The notes under the pieces are model-generated. The model did no database searches, was not told the DNA's origin, and saw nothing but the letters and a program-made list of their open reading frames with translations. A stretch of DNA of 64,000 nucleotides from Agarophyton chilense (lineage: Eukaryota > Rhodophyta > Florideophyceae > Gracilariales > Gracilariaceae), in assembly GCA_030374765.1 (NCBI GenBank), contig JARGXX010000033.1:372001-436000 (forward strand). The letters are read 5' to 3'. The position numbers and the translations under genes are program-made. Below are positions 29,445 through 40,364 of the stretch, in pieces. The stretch's first letter is position 1, and each line of letters opens with the position of its first letter.

Positions 29445-31021
29445 CTAGGAGATCACGGCCGCCTGACCCGCCGGAGCGGAGCTCGCATCGCCTGGGGCGG
29501 ACGCCCCACCACTTGGGAGATTCACCGGTGGAACCGGAGGTGGTCCAGCTACCGCGTACTCCGACCCAGCCCCCGCGGGGTTATCCAAATCCACATAGGG
29601 CGTGGCTGATGCCCCCGCGCTAGAGGGACCTTCCGCTTCGGATCCCTCGACCCCCGCCTCGGCGTACGCTTCCCCGTCGTCGGGTTCGTTGTCCACCATT
29701 GGATCGTCGCCGTCGTAGACGTGGTAATATTCATCCGCGTCCACGAAACCGATGGGATGCCCCTCGGGGATATGGCGCGGTGCAAACCGGAGTTCGTTCG
29801 CTTCCTCCGCGGAGATTTCGTGCCGTTCCCAAGGGTCAAAGTATACGAAATCACCTCCCAAGGGAGTACGCCTTCCTGGTGACAGGTCCTGACCCCGGCT
29901 ACCCACAAGGCGCCCGCTTTGTTCAATCGGAACGGCGGTCCAGTCCAACTGGTCGATGTAATTGAGAAGACCCGCCACTTCCCCGGCGTTGGTTACTCCA
30001 CCAAGTGGGATGCTCAGGTCCAGGCTGCGAATCGCGGACCTCAACCGGAACGGGAGGAACCACAGTCTGTACTGGTCATACACCTCCCAGAGGAGGAACA
30101 CCGCCGCGCGGACTGCCCATTCGGTAATCACCACGGACTACAGTCCGGACTCGGGATCCTCGATGAGGTACGAACCGTAATACGTGATGACGGGTGGCAG
30201 CTCGATGTAACAGCCCCGGCAGGCCTCGAGGTTCGACCACCGCGGTGGAATGAGGACATAGCGACCCCGTCGGTCGGCCACGCGAAGGCGTTCGATCTCC
30301 ACGTTCTGATACGGGACCAAATACCCGAATCGGGATCGTGCTCGACGCTCGAAGCGGATCAGGGCGAGGAAGTTGGCCGGCGCAAGTCGACGCATGTAGC
30401 GGAATTCTGCCCGGATAATCGGTCGCGTCCAGCACATGGCCTCTTGCCATGCTATCGGGATGCCCCTCCACGAGAGTGTTTCCAAACCCGCCAGGCGGTT
30501 GACGTAACCAATCTCACCTTGAGTGCGGTAAAGCCGAATGTCGGTGTCGAGACCATCGGGGATGGGATATTCGAAAGGAGCCCGGCGAAGCCGTTGATGG
30601 CCAAGAAGGACGAAGGCCGCATGAGCGGAAGCCGAGGTTTCCCTACCCCAGCGCGCCACAGCGTGGACCGGAACTGCTACGCGGCGTCGCCAATCCAACG
30701 AAGTTGTCGCCACGGCCGGAATATCGCCCGGCAGCATCCCGTTTCCATCGGTGTACATCGCTATGAGCGCTCCGTTTAACACCGCAATCGGGTGGAACCA
30801 CGGCGCAAGCCGGAGAACGGACGCATGATGCCCAAGATGGCGCCCGACAAGCATGTCGTATGGCGGCCACCCTCTCGGGGGGAACATTCCGTACGGAGCA
30901 GCAGCGGCGTTCGCGATAGGAATCTGTGGCGCAGCCGATGACGCGCTTTGCGGAAGCGGAGCGGACCGGAAGCCGGAGAAGTACCCGGCAGGGAGACGGT
31001 TGGGTTGATTGTTTTGGTTGC
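29445..31021 (-). CDS. E2 antisense-encoded conserved protein (one in-frame TAG)
   Basis: It reads from ATG 31021, about 270 bp inside the 3' LTR, towards pol. TAG at 30138-30140 falls in G-L-x-S-V-V-I-T-E-W; the E5 homologue has TGG (Trp) there, so one G-to-A change explains it. The core blocks are RFGYLVPYQNVEIERL, then ELPPVITYYGSYLIEDP, then TEWAVRAAVFLLWEVYDQYRLWFLP, then SPGRRTPL, then DFVYFDPWE. It resembles E5 closely and E1 and E4 more distantly. The N-terminal 70 residues are Asn/Pro/Ala-rich and the C-terminus is Gly/Ala/Pro-rich. No membrane segment or known fold is seen. Function unknown. Confidence 0.8.
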
Positions 31022-31277
31022 TCATCGGTGAGCGAAGAGGCCGGATGACCGGAAGAAAAGACCGGCGAAGCGGGAGACGATGCCGAGGAATCGGAGGACT
31101 GGCACGCAAGGTTGCGGATTCGGTTGAGATGGAACGTTGAGAACGGTTGTTGCCAGGAGACTGGAGTTTTGCCGCACTGCGTTTGTTGGCATCGGATGAA
31201 ATGGATCCCAGCGAGCTGGTTGCACTCTTATGCATTCGTCTCGGCGCGTTTCCCACCATCGCAGATGTCGTACTCGC

Positions 31278-31293
31278 GCCTCAGGAGGGGGAT
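31278..31293 (+). other. E2 polypurine tract
   Basis: CAGGAGGGGGATA-type purine run directly before the 3' LTR. The same core AGGAGGGGGATA abuts the E5 3' LTR, linking E2 and E5 as one family. Confidence 0.8.
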
Positions 31294-32233
31294 ATGAAGT
31301 GCAACCCTCGTGAGGGCCGTTTTCCAGGACTTGGTTGTTTTTCCGCCTCGGGCGATACTTGTGAGATCTATCAGTAGTACTGCTACTAACGGGCTGGCGT
31401 AGCCAGGTGTATACGCGTTGTACGCGAAGTGCACCGGCGGCCGTGCGCCGTGGCCCCGATTCGGGTGTGACTTACCCACGTGTACCACGGGTGGCCCAGG
31501 ACAGGTTGGCACAGCATAGCTGGATATTTCTCTATTTATTTAGCTTTATTACACTAGGTTAGGGAGCTCTCTACAGTATTCTACACTATATAGTGCCAGG
31601 GCGACCTTGCCCTGACACTCAGTAAACCTCCCCAACCAGGGTTCTTGGCTCTAAGTCTTTTTCCGCTTTCGCGAGTCTTCCACACTCTACGGAGGTGAAG
31701 CCGCGTTACTAACGGTAGACTTATCCACCCTGCGTCAACAGGAGACTCCCCGCCGTTAGCGTGTATATCTTTCATACCAACCAGGGTTCTTGGCTCTAAG
31801 TCTTTTTTCGCTTTCGCGAGTCTTCCACACTCTACGGAGGTGAAGCCGCGTTACTAACGATAGACTTATCCACCCTGCGTCAACAGGAGACTCACCGCTG
31901 CTAGCGTGTATATCTTTCATACCACTGCCGTGTTCTCGCCCCAGTATTGGGTTTGCTACATATTTCTTTTGACTCTCGTGGCCCATGCCCCCAATCGCCC
32001 CCACTGGGTGGTCCCTTCTTTATCACTCGCCCACTCCCGTGGAATACAGCTCATACCTGGTCTGCTCCCTTCTAGCATCCCTCACTCTCCCTGCTTGGCG
32101 TGCCGGTGAACCTCGACCTTACACCCCGACTTAGTCGTGTTCACTCCGGAGAGGCTCCGTCGCCGTGCTACCCTCCTTGGGGGAAGACTCGGACATCTTC
32201 GTGTGTTTCCGCCGCCCTTGGCGTTGCACTACA
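31294..32233 (+). repeat. E2 3' LTR
   Basis: The partner of 20173-21111, with the same 145-bp duplication; about twenty differences, mostly transitions. Flanked on the right by GAAGG. Confidence 0.93.
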
Positions 32234-32529
32234 GAAGGCCCCGCCTTCGACGCACTTCCTTCGAAACTTGGGTATGTTTTATCTTCAATGCACTGGAATA
32301 CGGTATCCACTACACCCTCTTTAGAGATCCCCGGTACCTCATTCCTGATTACACGAAGAAGAAAATTTTTACTCTGCGAATTTTCTCCAAGGTAATCTAA
32401 GAGATTACTTCGAAAATCTTTTCTAAGGATGCCGAAAGAACCCATCCCCATGCCCTCGATTTCCTGCACGAAAGCCCTGCAGTTTGATATTTTATTTGTT
32501 GCAGGTCCATCACCTCTGAGAACGGTCAA
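32234..32529 (-). pseudogene. Remnant coding region split by E2 (upstream half)
   Basis: A minus-strand frame that runs into the E2 insertion point. Removing E2 and one GAAGG copy joins it in frame to the acidic stretch at 20172-19980 (SASKAGPS into REVAST). Visible motifs (RAFVQEIEGMGMGSFG, FLLRVIRNEVPG) are not diagnostic for me. It is older than E2. Confidence 0.5.
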
Positions 32530-33440
32530 CCCATTCTGTTTTCGGGACTACTTTAACCTGTAGTACACGATTGCGCGTTTAGGAGGGCTGCTAATGGCTG
32601 GTCCCGTGACCTCAATAGGTCCAGCTGCAGCCTGACCTCCGTACAACTAGAACTATGTCCCTGCCTCGTATCCGCCACTTTACTGAGATTCATGCCTCGA
32701 CAACACTACCGACAGTTACTAGTGGGTAGAACTTGGTGCTTTAAACACCCTTGTTCTACTTCAATACGCAGAGCGCTTGTTGCAGAAATTTAAACCACAA
32801 TTATTTAGAAAATACTTCAGAAATCAAAAACCAATATCACAAAAAGCCGTTGATTACAATTTGTTTTAAAAAAGCGTTATGAGACTAGACTAAAAAACAC
32901 GCAGAACCCCCAGATAAATACGGCTTTCACGCGATTTCTCGGGTCTGATGATAAACTTGCGCACGGAGAAAAATCTCTGACCATCCAATTAAGGACCCTT
33001 ATGTAATCCCGATTTTGGACTTCAACACAAGCAACGCCAGTACAGCACAACAGAGAACAAATCATACGGGACTTCACTTAAGCTCTGCATTTCGTCGAGC
33101 CACGCCTTAAAAAATTAGTATTCACCCGCATACCGCAACGCCCGGCCTTGAAATATTGATAATTTAAATTCCTCAGAAACTTGAAACAAGTTTCAAGAAT
33201 TCTGAAAAATACACCAACTTATTAGGGATCACTGACCTACAGAGGCCTGATCACTTCCCTCTCCAACAGGGATCCCTCCCTGTCTTTCTCCTTAGCCAGC
33301 TTACGCTGCCCAGTCGACACCACGAGGAGGTGGAGTAAAGCTTTAGTCGACCAAACGCAGTTGCGTCAATTTTTCGTCAAGTCTCCGGAAATAACAATCC
33401 CTACGCAGGCTCTGGATAAAACAAAAACATTGTTCGCATA
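32530..33440. other. Intergenic, no gene seen
   Basis: AT-rich, no sustained frame and no recognisable repeat unit. It ends with ATTAG next to the E3 5' LTR. Confidence 0.5.
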
Positions 33441-33445
33441 ATTAG

Positions 33446-34524
33446 TGTGGGTCGCGGAATGTGTAGAAAGTTCTGCACTGCTGGCACACACGTGTAGAGT
33501 GTGCCAGACGCGGCTAGAACATCAGCGTCATTACTGTAGCTGACGTCACGGTCTCATTTTCGCCACGCTGGGCATATTTGGCGCAACTTGATTGGTTAGT
33601 GTGCTGCTCCAACGGCTTCTAGAAGCCAATGGAGTAACCTAGAAGCACATAGGGTAGAAATTAGTTTCTGAGTAGTTCTGAATGCTTCAAAACTCTATAA
33701 AAGGAGGTCCAGAGTCGCCGACTTCGGTCTCGACTCACCTCAAGCCATCGACACACACTTCAAGCACCCACCCCCCACATCTTGCAATCATTCTTTCAAC
33801 CTATTCAACTTTAATCGTCAATCACCAAAGCGCGCAACGCTAGCGCGTATTGGGGTGGGGCACTACCGTCGCTAAGAACGGTTGAAGCGCCATTAGGCGT
33901 GGACGGGAGACGGGCAGCGTGTACCAACGGCGCTTCTGTCGGCTGTGAGCCCCCACTGGAGCTTTTGCTCGGATAACAGTGACGGTCGAAAGACCTGGTG
34001 GTTTCCGGACGGTTGTGCTGGACGGGATTCTGTCCGCAGGCGACGTGCCGTGTAACCCTTCCCGTAAAAGGCCAGCTTGGGTGTATGAGTGAAGGCATAT
34101 CTCGCTCTCATTAGCTCTCCTCGGGAAGCCTTGTAGGGATTGTATACGCGTGCTTCTGGTTGGCGCAGAAGTACGTAGGCTGCAGAAATCGTCTCACATC
34201 CGGAGTGTCTTACCGGAAGCCGAGTGTCTGACACTTAGTAGCCCTTGACATAAGTCTCGGGTTGCGCGTCGTTTGAAGAAGTTTTAAGAAGTCGTCGGAG
34301 TTCTACAAGAGATTGAGCCTGTGCTCTCTCTTTGTTTTCATTTTTCATTAGTGTTGGGTTGAGTCCTTTTGGTCCCCACACTCTTCTGTTTTCTGCTTTG
34401 GCCTTTGTTCTTTCTTGGCCGCTTTCATCTTTTGGGGCTTTTGAGTCTACGAGAAGCACGTTTTCATTCCTTTATTCGCTTTAACTTTAGCCCCCTGCGT
34501 CACAGTCCCGTGATGGCGCCCACA
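33446..34524 (+). repeat. E3 5' LTR
   Basis: Aligned end to end with 39138-40216. The gag start codon ATG 34513 lies inside its last 12 bases, so the LTR supplies the first four codons (MAPT) of Gag. Confidence 0.95.
33481..33702 (+). promoter_or_regulatory. E3 LTR promoter elements
   Basis: In order: a 9-bp inverted repeat CTGGCACAC/GTGTGCCAG (33481-33507) enclosing ACACGTGT; the CRE-type palindrome TGACGTCA (33541-33548); an inverted CCAAT (ATTGG, 33591); palindrome CTTCTAGAAG (33616-33625); CCAAT (33626-33630); and TATAAAA (33696-33702). This is the layout of a Pol II core promoter; transcription would begin about 25-30 bp after the TATA box. The same set sits 5692 bp downstream in the 3' LTR (TATAAAA at 39388). 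Confidence 0.65.
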
Positions 34525-35346
34525 TGGTACTCTCGAGGAGGCAGTTCTACTGATTCCGGTTCCGTTTTTACAAGCTTTGACGGATCTTCCATCGATGTTG
34601 TTAAGTTTTTCTTTTACTTCGAGAATGTCGCGATGAGAGGAAAATCTAATGAAGATATGGCTCTTGAGTTGCTCGGTTTTCTCGAAGACAAAGCGTTCGA
34701 GTTCTACTACGATTCATATGCGGTGAATGGCTCACTTCGTGATGAAGCCAAAGACTACCGATCCGTAAAGCAAGCTTTCATTACACGCTTTGGAAAGGTT
34801 GAAGAGCCCGAAGAAGACATGCGCCTTGCAATCTCCGCTAAACTAGATTATGCGGATTTGGTTGGTTCCTTGAGTCAAATGGACAACCTCTTTATGAAGG
34901 CGGGATTCAATGCCAAAGATAAGTTTGGTTTATTGAAGAAAGCAGTAATGGCATACGCTGATCTTGCCCAGTTCGTTGTTTTCCGTGGTGCAGATGATTA
35001 TGGTGAGTTAAAGGCACAAGTAAAAGCCTTTGACGCTGCCAGGAAGGCGATGGGTAATCACGTCCCCTTCAACACACCTCCTAAGCGGATCGTTCAGAAT
35101 CAAAAGTTCTCTGAGAAAGTAGCTTCTCACGCTTTGGAATCCAGGGTTGACAAACTCTCTGAGCAGTTTGCACAGCTTTCACTGATGATGAAGAAATCCC
35201 AAACGGAGCGCAAAGACTATGAAAGGACTTGCTCGTACTGTAGAAAACCTGGACATTACGCATCGCAGTGCGATTCAAACCCCCATCGAGATACAAGATG
35301 CTCTCGTTGTGGAAAGCTTGGACATTCAGAGATCACCTGTTGGTGA
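34513..35346 (+). CDS. gag: E3 gag
   Basis: 278 codons from the ATG within the LTR end (GTGATGGCG). A capsid-like region (about residues 20-190; DMALELLGFLEDKAFEFYYD, YRSVKQAFITRFG) is followed by a coiled coil. Two CCHC zinc knuckles, CSYCRKPGHYASQC and CSRCGKLGHSEITC, typical of nucleocapsids, are at the end. It terminates at TGA (35344-35346), after which the same frame stays open into protease apart from a TAG at 35623. Confidence 0.9.
   Translation: MAPTWYSRGGSSTDSGSVFTSFDGSSIDVVKFFFYFENVAMRGKSNEDMALELLGFLEDKAFEFYYDSYAVNGSLRDEAKDYRSVKQAFITRFGKVEEPEEDMRLAISAKLDYADLVGSLSQMDNLFMKAGFNAKDKFGLLKKAVMAYADLAQFVVFRGADDYGELKAQVKAFDAARKAMGNHVPFNTPPKRIVQNQKFSEKVASHALESRVDKLSEQFAQLSLMMKKSQTERKDYERTCSYCRKPGHYASQCDSNPHRDTRCSRCGKLGHSEITCW
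34525..34541 (+). other. E3 primer-binding site
   Basis: TGGTACTCTCGAGGAGG begins at the base after the 5' LTR, as expected for a tRNA 3'-CCA primer, and also encodes part of Gag. It differs from the motif shared by the other four elements. Confidence 0.6.
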
Positions 35347-36393
35347 AGAATTCGACCAGAAGAAACTCGTAAAGTATGGGGTACGAACGAAGATCCTGGA
35401 GCTGCAAAGGAAAGTCAAAAGGGACCCGATCCTGTCTCAATTGTCACCGAGAAGTCTGATGAGGTTGATTTAGTTGCCACAACCAAGAGAAGTGCTGATG
35501 GCGAAGCTCTGCCAAAACAGCGCCGTTCAGATAATGGTGCACCCATTCCGTTCTTACTTAATCCAGCTCGAAGTGACGAGAGAGTTCGAAGACCAAAGGT
35601 TCATGAACAGAAACCAAGGAAGTAGAAGCAGAGGAAATCAAAGAAAGAGAGTCTTCAAGATCACGCTAGCGAGTATAATGTTCTCACTGAGTTGGCAAAT
35701 GCCTCGGCTGGACTGACCTTTGGACAACTTATCAGAGGAGATGCAGATGACGCTAAGAAAGAGATTCGTAAGCTCATCGGGCGTAAAAGCAAGGTTCGTC
35801 GTCCCTTCGTTGGTCCAGTCGGAAAGCAACCTAGGCGTCTTAAGGCGGTTTCTGTCATGTTATATGGTACTGAGACCGAAGCTTTGCTTGACTCTGGAGC
35901 TGTTCCCAACCTCATGTCATCTAAGCTATGTGAGAAATTAGCATTGGAGCCCAAGGAAACCACCAAGAAGATAACCGTTGCGAATGGACAAAGTGCAGTA
36001 TGTAAGGGAATACTCTATGATCTCCCGATATCATTCGGGGGAGTCTCTGTTCCGTTAGACTTTCTCGTGATTGAAGGTCCTCCGTTTGACGTTATCGTGG
36101 GTTGTCCAACTCTTGAAGCCTTGCAAGCCTATCTAGATCTCGGAAACCAGCATGTCAAGATGAAAATCAACGGAAAGAGAGTGACGCTTGCCTTTGACTA
36201 TACTCGTGTTGAGGCACCGGACGAAGGTGGATATAAGACCGATAGCGAAGACTTCACTTCCGACTCTGGTGCTGCGATTGACTCTGAAACTGCATCTGAA
36301 GATGATGAAGAGCTCGTCGTTGTTTTGACGGAAAAGAACCAATGTGATACTCCTGAAGAGGTTCCGCAGCTAGATGCGACTAACAGCCATTAA
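35347..36393 (+). CDS. pol: E3 pol N-terminus: protease
   Basis: Same frame as gag. A charged linker with TAG at 35623-35625 precedes a retropepsin domain with LLDSGAVPNLMS (D-S-G active site) and VIVGCPTLEA. It ends at TAA 36391-36393; the next codons continue RT in the same frame. Both stops could be C-to-T changes of CAG and CAA. Confidence 0.85.
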
Positions 36394-38025
36394 AATGAGA
36401 ATTTGCTTCTTTCGAAACTGTGTCACATCCTAGAAACCGAAAGAAATGAATTGGTTTCTTGTCTGGAGGACTCTAATATCATCGCTTGGTCTGTGACGGA
36501 CTTGCGCCCCGCAGATGTGCCTGTTTCACATTCTTTCGAGCTTACGACTGACAAGCCGATATATTTCAGACCCAGGAGGATGTCGCCCAAGCACAATGAG
36601 TTTGTTCGCAAGGAAATCGATCTTCTTTTGGAAGCTGGTATCATCACCCCTTCTAACTCTGCCTGGGCGTTTCCAGTTGTCATTGCGTCGAAAAAGGACG
36701 GTAGTGCAAGGTTTTGCGTAGACTATCGAGAGCTCAATCGAGTGATGAAAGCCGACCGCTGGCCGTTACCACGCATGGAAGAGATTTTCGATGAACCGGG
36801 AGGCTGTTCTGTTTTTACCACCCTCGACCTCTTCTCCGGGTACTGGGAAGTGAAGATGTCCAAGGAATGCAAAGAGATGACGACATTTGTCTGCAGATAT
36901 GGAACCTTTATGTTTGAAGTCATGCCGTTTGGTCTCATGAATGCTCCGTCAACCTTCCAGCGGATGATGGACCATGTTCTGAAAGGCCTATCATTTGTTC
37001 GAGTCTATATTGATGATGTTGTCGTTTTCTCTCGAAGTCTTAGAGAGCATGTGGTCCATCTCAAGATCGTTGTTGATCGCATCTCCGAGCACGGTCTGAA
37101 GCTAAAACTGTCGAAATGCTTCTTTGCCATGTCAAAGGTTTCCTTGCTAGGTCATGTCATCGACGGAAGTGGAGTACACGTAGACAAGGAAAAGATCTCG
37201 AAAATCCAGGACGCTCCAGTTCCCACTACCACTACAGAACTTAGATCTTTTCTTGGACTAGCTGGGTACTACCGAAGGTTCATAAGAAACTTTGCAGAAA
37301 CCTCCGCTGTGCTTCACAGTGCCACTTCTGGAAATAGAACGCTGACTTGGACGGAAAAGATGTCAGAAGCTTTCAATGGTCTCAAGAAGAAGATGACTGA
37401 GCCCCCAGTGTTGTCATTCCCGGACTTCGATCAGCCATTCATCGTTGAGACGGATACCTCTAGCGTCTCACTCGGAGCGGTTCTCTCCCAGAAAAAGGAA
37501 GATGGAAAGACACATCCGTTGCAGTTCGCCAGTCGTACTATGAAAGCTGCGGAAAGAAACTATTCCGCATGTGAAAGAGAAGCATTGGCTGTGATATTCG
37601 CTCTGAAGAAGTTCAGGGTGTACTTGCTCTCGTCGATTCCATTTAAAGTCATTACAGACCATATGGCATTGAAACACACCTTTCAGAAGCGTGACATACA
37701 TGGGCGTTTGGCTCGTTGGCTAGATTTCTTATCCGAGTATGACTTTAAAATCGTGTATCGTGCCGGAAAAGAGAATGGTGCCGCCTATTACCTATCGAGA
37801 ATTACTCTTGGTGATAAGATCGAAAATGAAGAAGATGAAGGGGACTTAGTCTGCGTATCGGGTGAATCTGATGACTTCTCCGGTCTTGAGCCACTATATG
37901 CAAATATTGCACGTTTTCTGTGTGGTTTGCCCATAGATGAAAGTGACGCATCTACCCGCCGGTCCATTAGACGAAATGCGAAGATGTTTCTGGTGTGGGA
38001 AGGCAAGTTATTCAAAAGGGTGTGA
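36394..38025 (+). CDS. pol: E3 pol: reverse transcriptase and RNase H
   Basis: RT has WAFPVVIASKKDGS, FCVDYRELNRVM, TTLDLFSGYWE and VYIDDVVVF, so all polymerase Asp residues are present. RNase H follows (VETDTSS, CEREALAVIFALK, TDHMALKH), but its last catalytic position reads GAAYYLSR where D-x-L-S-R is expected, a one-base Asp-to-Tyr change. It ends at TGA 38023-38025 and the frame continues into integrase. Confidence 0.9.
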   Translation, partial: NENLLLSKLCHILETERNELVSCLEDSNIIAWSVTDLRPADVPVSHSFELTTDKPIYFRPRRMSPKHNEFVRKEIDLLLEAGIITPSNSAWAFPVVIASKKDGSARFCVDYRELNRVMKADRWPLPRMEEIFDEPGGCSVFTTLDLFSGYWEVKMSKECKEMTTFVCRYGTFMFEVMPFGLMNAPSTFQRMMDHVLKGLSFVRVYIDDVVVFSRSLREHVVHLKIVVDRISEHGLKLKLSKCFFAMSKVSLLGHVIDGSGVHVDKEKISKIQDAPVPTTTTELRSFLGLAGYYRRFIRNFAETSAVLHSATSGNRTLTWTEKMSEAFNGLKKKMTEPPVLSFPDFDQPFIVETDTSSVSLGAVLSQKKEDGKTHPLQFASRTMKAAERNYSACEREALAVIFALKKFRVYLLSSIPFKVITDHMALKHTFQKRDIHGRLARWLDFLSEYDFKIVYRAGKENGAAYYLSRITLGDKIENEEDEGDLVCVSGESDDFSGLEPLYANIARFLCGLPIDESDASTRRSIRRNAKMFLVWEGKLFKRV

Positions 38026-39093
38026 AATGGTTTACGAGTTGTCCCTAAAATCAATACGCGACGTACCATCGTGAAGTCTTTTCACGACGACATAGGACAT
38101 TGGGACTTGAAGGCAACGAGAAAGTTCATCACCGAGAGATACTGGTGGCCTTCCATGTATGAAGAGATAAGCAAGTATGTCAAGAGTTGTGACCTGTGCC
38201 AGAGGTTGGCCCCGCTTCCTCGTTACTATAGTAACCTTCACACCCCCATGTCTTCTCTCTTTGAGGTCTTTTCCATCGACTTTGCTGGACCTCTTCCTAC
38301 CACTAAGTCCGGAAACCGCTTTCTTTTGGTTTGCGTCGAGCACTTGACCGGATGGCCTCTAGCTATGGAAACAAAAGGATCCACATCACAGGAAGTTATA
38401 CAGTTCGTTAGAAAAGAGATCATCTCTCCTTATGGCCTTCCTCGAGTCATTGTATCGGACACTGCCACTTGCTTTACATCAAAGTCTCTCGTCGCGTTGA
38501 TGGATGATCACGGCATCAAGTGGAAGACAGTCTTGGCATACGCACCCATGTCCAATGGAAGGGCAGAAAGAATGATTGGTACTCTCAAAAGAGCATTAGG
38601 AAAGAAAGTCTTGGAAAACCGTTCGAATTGGGACGAGCAGTTGCCTTCAGTTCTTTACGGGTACCGACGTAGGCAACTTGCCAGTGGAATCTCTCCGTTC
38701 GAGTTACTTTACGGCGTGAAGCCACGTATGACTTCGGATGAAAGTGGTGTTGTAGCCCGGGATGGAGACTCTTTGAGCGAGTTTCGAGCTTTGGAAACAC
38801 TAGCGTCATTGAATCACAGAGCTAAACGTTCCGCACTAAGGAATACAATTGATCAAGATACAGTCCCTATCACGAAGTTTGAAGTCGGTGATCTGGTTCT
38901 TGTGGCTCGTGGAAAAGCTTTAAACAATACGGTGAAGTGGCCCGCTTTCTCTTCAAAATACTTTGGTCCTTGTCGGGTGGTCAGGGAAAATCACCCCCGA
39001 TATATTTTGGTTTCTCAACACGATCGGTACACACGTAATGGGATACACGCTCGTCGTTTGAACAAATATGTTACGCGCCCTCTGGATGTTTAG
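38026..39093 (+). CDS. pol: E3 pol: integrase
   Basis: The H-H-C-C module is intact (SFHDDIGHWD, then CDLCQRL), as is the DDE core: FSIDFAG, IVSDTATCF and NGRAERMIG. The C-terminal module has YFGPCRVVRE (GPY/F-like). There is no chromodomain. The stop at 39091-39093 lies 44 bp before the 3' LTR, leaving room only for the polypurine tract (about 39122-39137, GAGGTTGGGGTAG). Confidence 0.9.
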   Translation, partial: NGLRVVPKINTRRTIVKSFHDDIGHWDLKATRKFITERYWWPSMYEEISKYVKSCDLCQRLAPLPRYYSNLHTPMSSLFEVFSIDFAGPLPTTKSGNRFLLVCVEHLTGWPLAMETKGSTSQEVIQFVRKEIISPYGLPRVIVSDTATCFTSKSLVALMDDHGIKWKTVLAYAPMSNGRAERMIGTLKRALGKKVLENRSNWDEQLPSVLYGYRRRQLASGISPFELLYGVKPRMTSDESGVVARDGDSLSEFRALETLASLNHRAKRSALRNTIDQDTVPITKFEVGDLVLVARGKALNNTVKWPAFSSKYFGPCRVVRENHPRYILVSQHDRYTRNGIHARRLNKYVTRPLDV

Positions 39094-39137
39094 ATTTCCA
39101 GGTCGCCGCGGCGTGGCAACCTTTGAGGTTGGGGTAG

Positions 39138-40216
39138 TGTGGGTCGCGGAATGTGTAGAAAGTTCTGCACTGCTGGCACACACGTGTAGAGTGTGCCAGA
39201 CGCGGCTAGAACATCAGCGTCATTACTGTAGCTGACGTCACGGTCTCATTTTCGCCACGCTGGGCATATTTGGCGCAACGTGATTGGTTAGTGTGCTGCT
39301 CCAACGGCTTCTAGAAGCCAATGGAGTAACCTAGAAGCACATAGGGTAGAAATTAGTTTCTGAGTAGTTCTGAATGCTTCAAAACTCTATAAAAGGAAGT
39401 CCAGAGTCGCTGACTTCGGTCTCGACTCACCTCAAGCCATCGACACACACTTCAAGAACCCACCCCCCACATCTTGCAATCATTCTTTCAACCTATTCAA
39501 CTTTAATCGTCAATCACCAAAGCGCGCAACGCTAGCGCGTATTGGGGTGGGGCACTACCGTCGCTAAGAACGGTTGAAGCGCCATTAGGCGTGGACGGGA
39601 GACAGGCAGTGTGTACCAACGGCGCTTCTGTCGGCTGTGAGCCCCCACTGGAGCTTTTGCTCGGATAACAGTGACGGTTGAAAGACCTGGTGGTTTCCGG
39701 ACGGTTGTGCTGGACGGGATTCTGTCCGCAGGCAACGTGCCGTGTAACCTTTCCCGTAAAAGGCCGGCTTGGGTGTATGAGTGAAGGCATATCTCGCTGT
39801 CATTAGCTCTCCTCGGGAAGCCTTGTAGGGATTGTATACGCGTGCTTCTGGTTGGCGCAGAAGTACGTAGGCTGCAGAAATCGTCTCACATCCGGAGTGT
39901 CTTACCGGAAGCCGAGTGTCTGACACTTAGTAGCCCTTGACATAAGTCTCGGGTTGCGCGTCGTTTGAAGAAGTTTTAAGAAGTCGTCGGAGTTCTACAA
40001 GAGATTGAGCCTGTGCTCTCTCTTTGTTTTCATTTTTCATTAGTGTTGGGTTGAGTCCTTTTGGTCCCCACACTCTTCTGTTTTCTGCTTTGGCCTTTGT
40101 TCTTTCTTGGCCGCTTTCATCTTTTGGGGCTTTTGAGTCTACGAGAAGCACGTTTTCATTCCTTTATTCGCTTTAACTTTAGCCCCCTCCGTCACAGTCC
40201 CGTGATGGCGCCCACA
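39138..40216 (+). repeat. E3 3' LTR
   Basis: The partner of the 5' LTR. Its TATAAAA (39388-39394) points towards the host gene that starts 148 bp past the LTR end. The LTR-borne ATG (40205) opens a 91-codon upstream frame ending at 40480 that overlaps the host start codon in another frame. Confidence 0.95.
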
Positions 40217-40364
40217 ATTACTAAAACCAATGAATGTGTACAGGTAGGTGCGTTGGCGCTCGGCTTACACCTTTCGCACGGGAAAGTTTCCGCCGGCGTT
40301 TCACGAGTGCAGTGCAGTCGTGAAACGCTCGCCTTCATTGAGCCGCGACCTGACAAGCCGCACC

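Larger units (their letters stand above)
20173..32233 (+). mobile_element. E2: Ty3/gypsy chromovirus-type LTR retrotransposon with antisense gene
   Basis: A 12.1-kb plus-strand element with LTRs of 939 and 940 bp (about 97-98% identical by eye, mostly transitions). It is flanked by a perfect GAAGG duplication (20168-20172 and 32234-32238). Order: 5' LTR, PBS, gag, protease, RT, RNase H, integrase, very long disordered linker, chromodomain, opposite-strand gene, PPT, 3' LTR. Two frameshifts (gag N-terminus, protease) and several in-frame stops disable the copy, but RT and RNase H catalytic motifs are intact. Confidence 0.93.
33446..40216 (+). mobile_element. E3: Ty3/gypsy LTR retrotransposon without chromodomain
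   Basis: A 6.8-kb plus-strand element. Both LTRs are 1079 bp with about 12 differences by eye (near 99% identity), and their ends TGTGGG/CCCACA form 6-bp inverted repeats. The flanks are ATTAG and ATTAC, an imperfect 5-bp duplication. Gag, protease, RT, RNase H and integrase all lie in one frame from 34513 to 39093, interrupted only by stops at 35344, 35623, 36391 and 38023. It differs from E1/E2/E4/E5 in PBS, two zinc knuckles, integrase type and absence of chromodomain and antisense gene. Confidence 0.93.
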
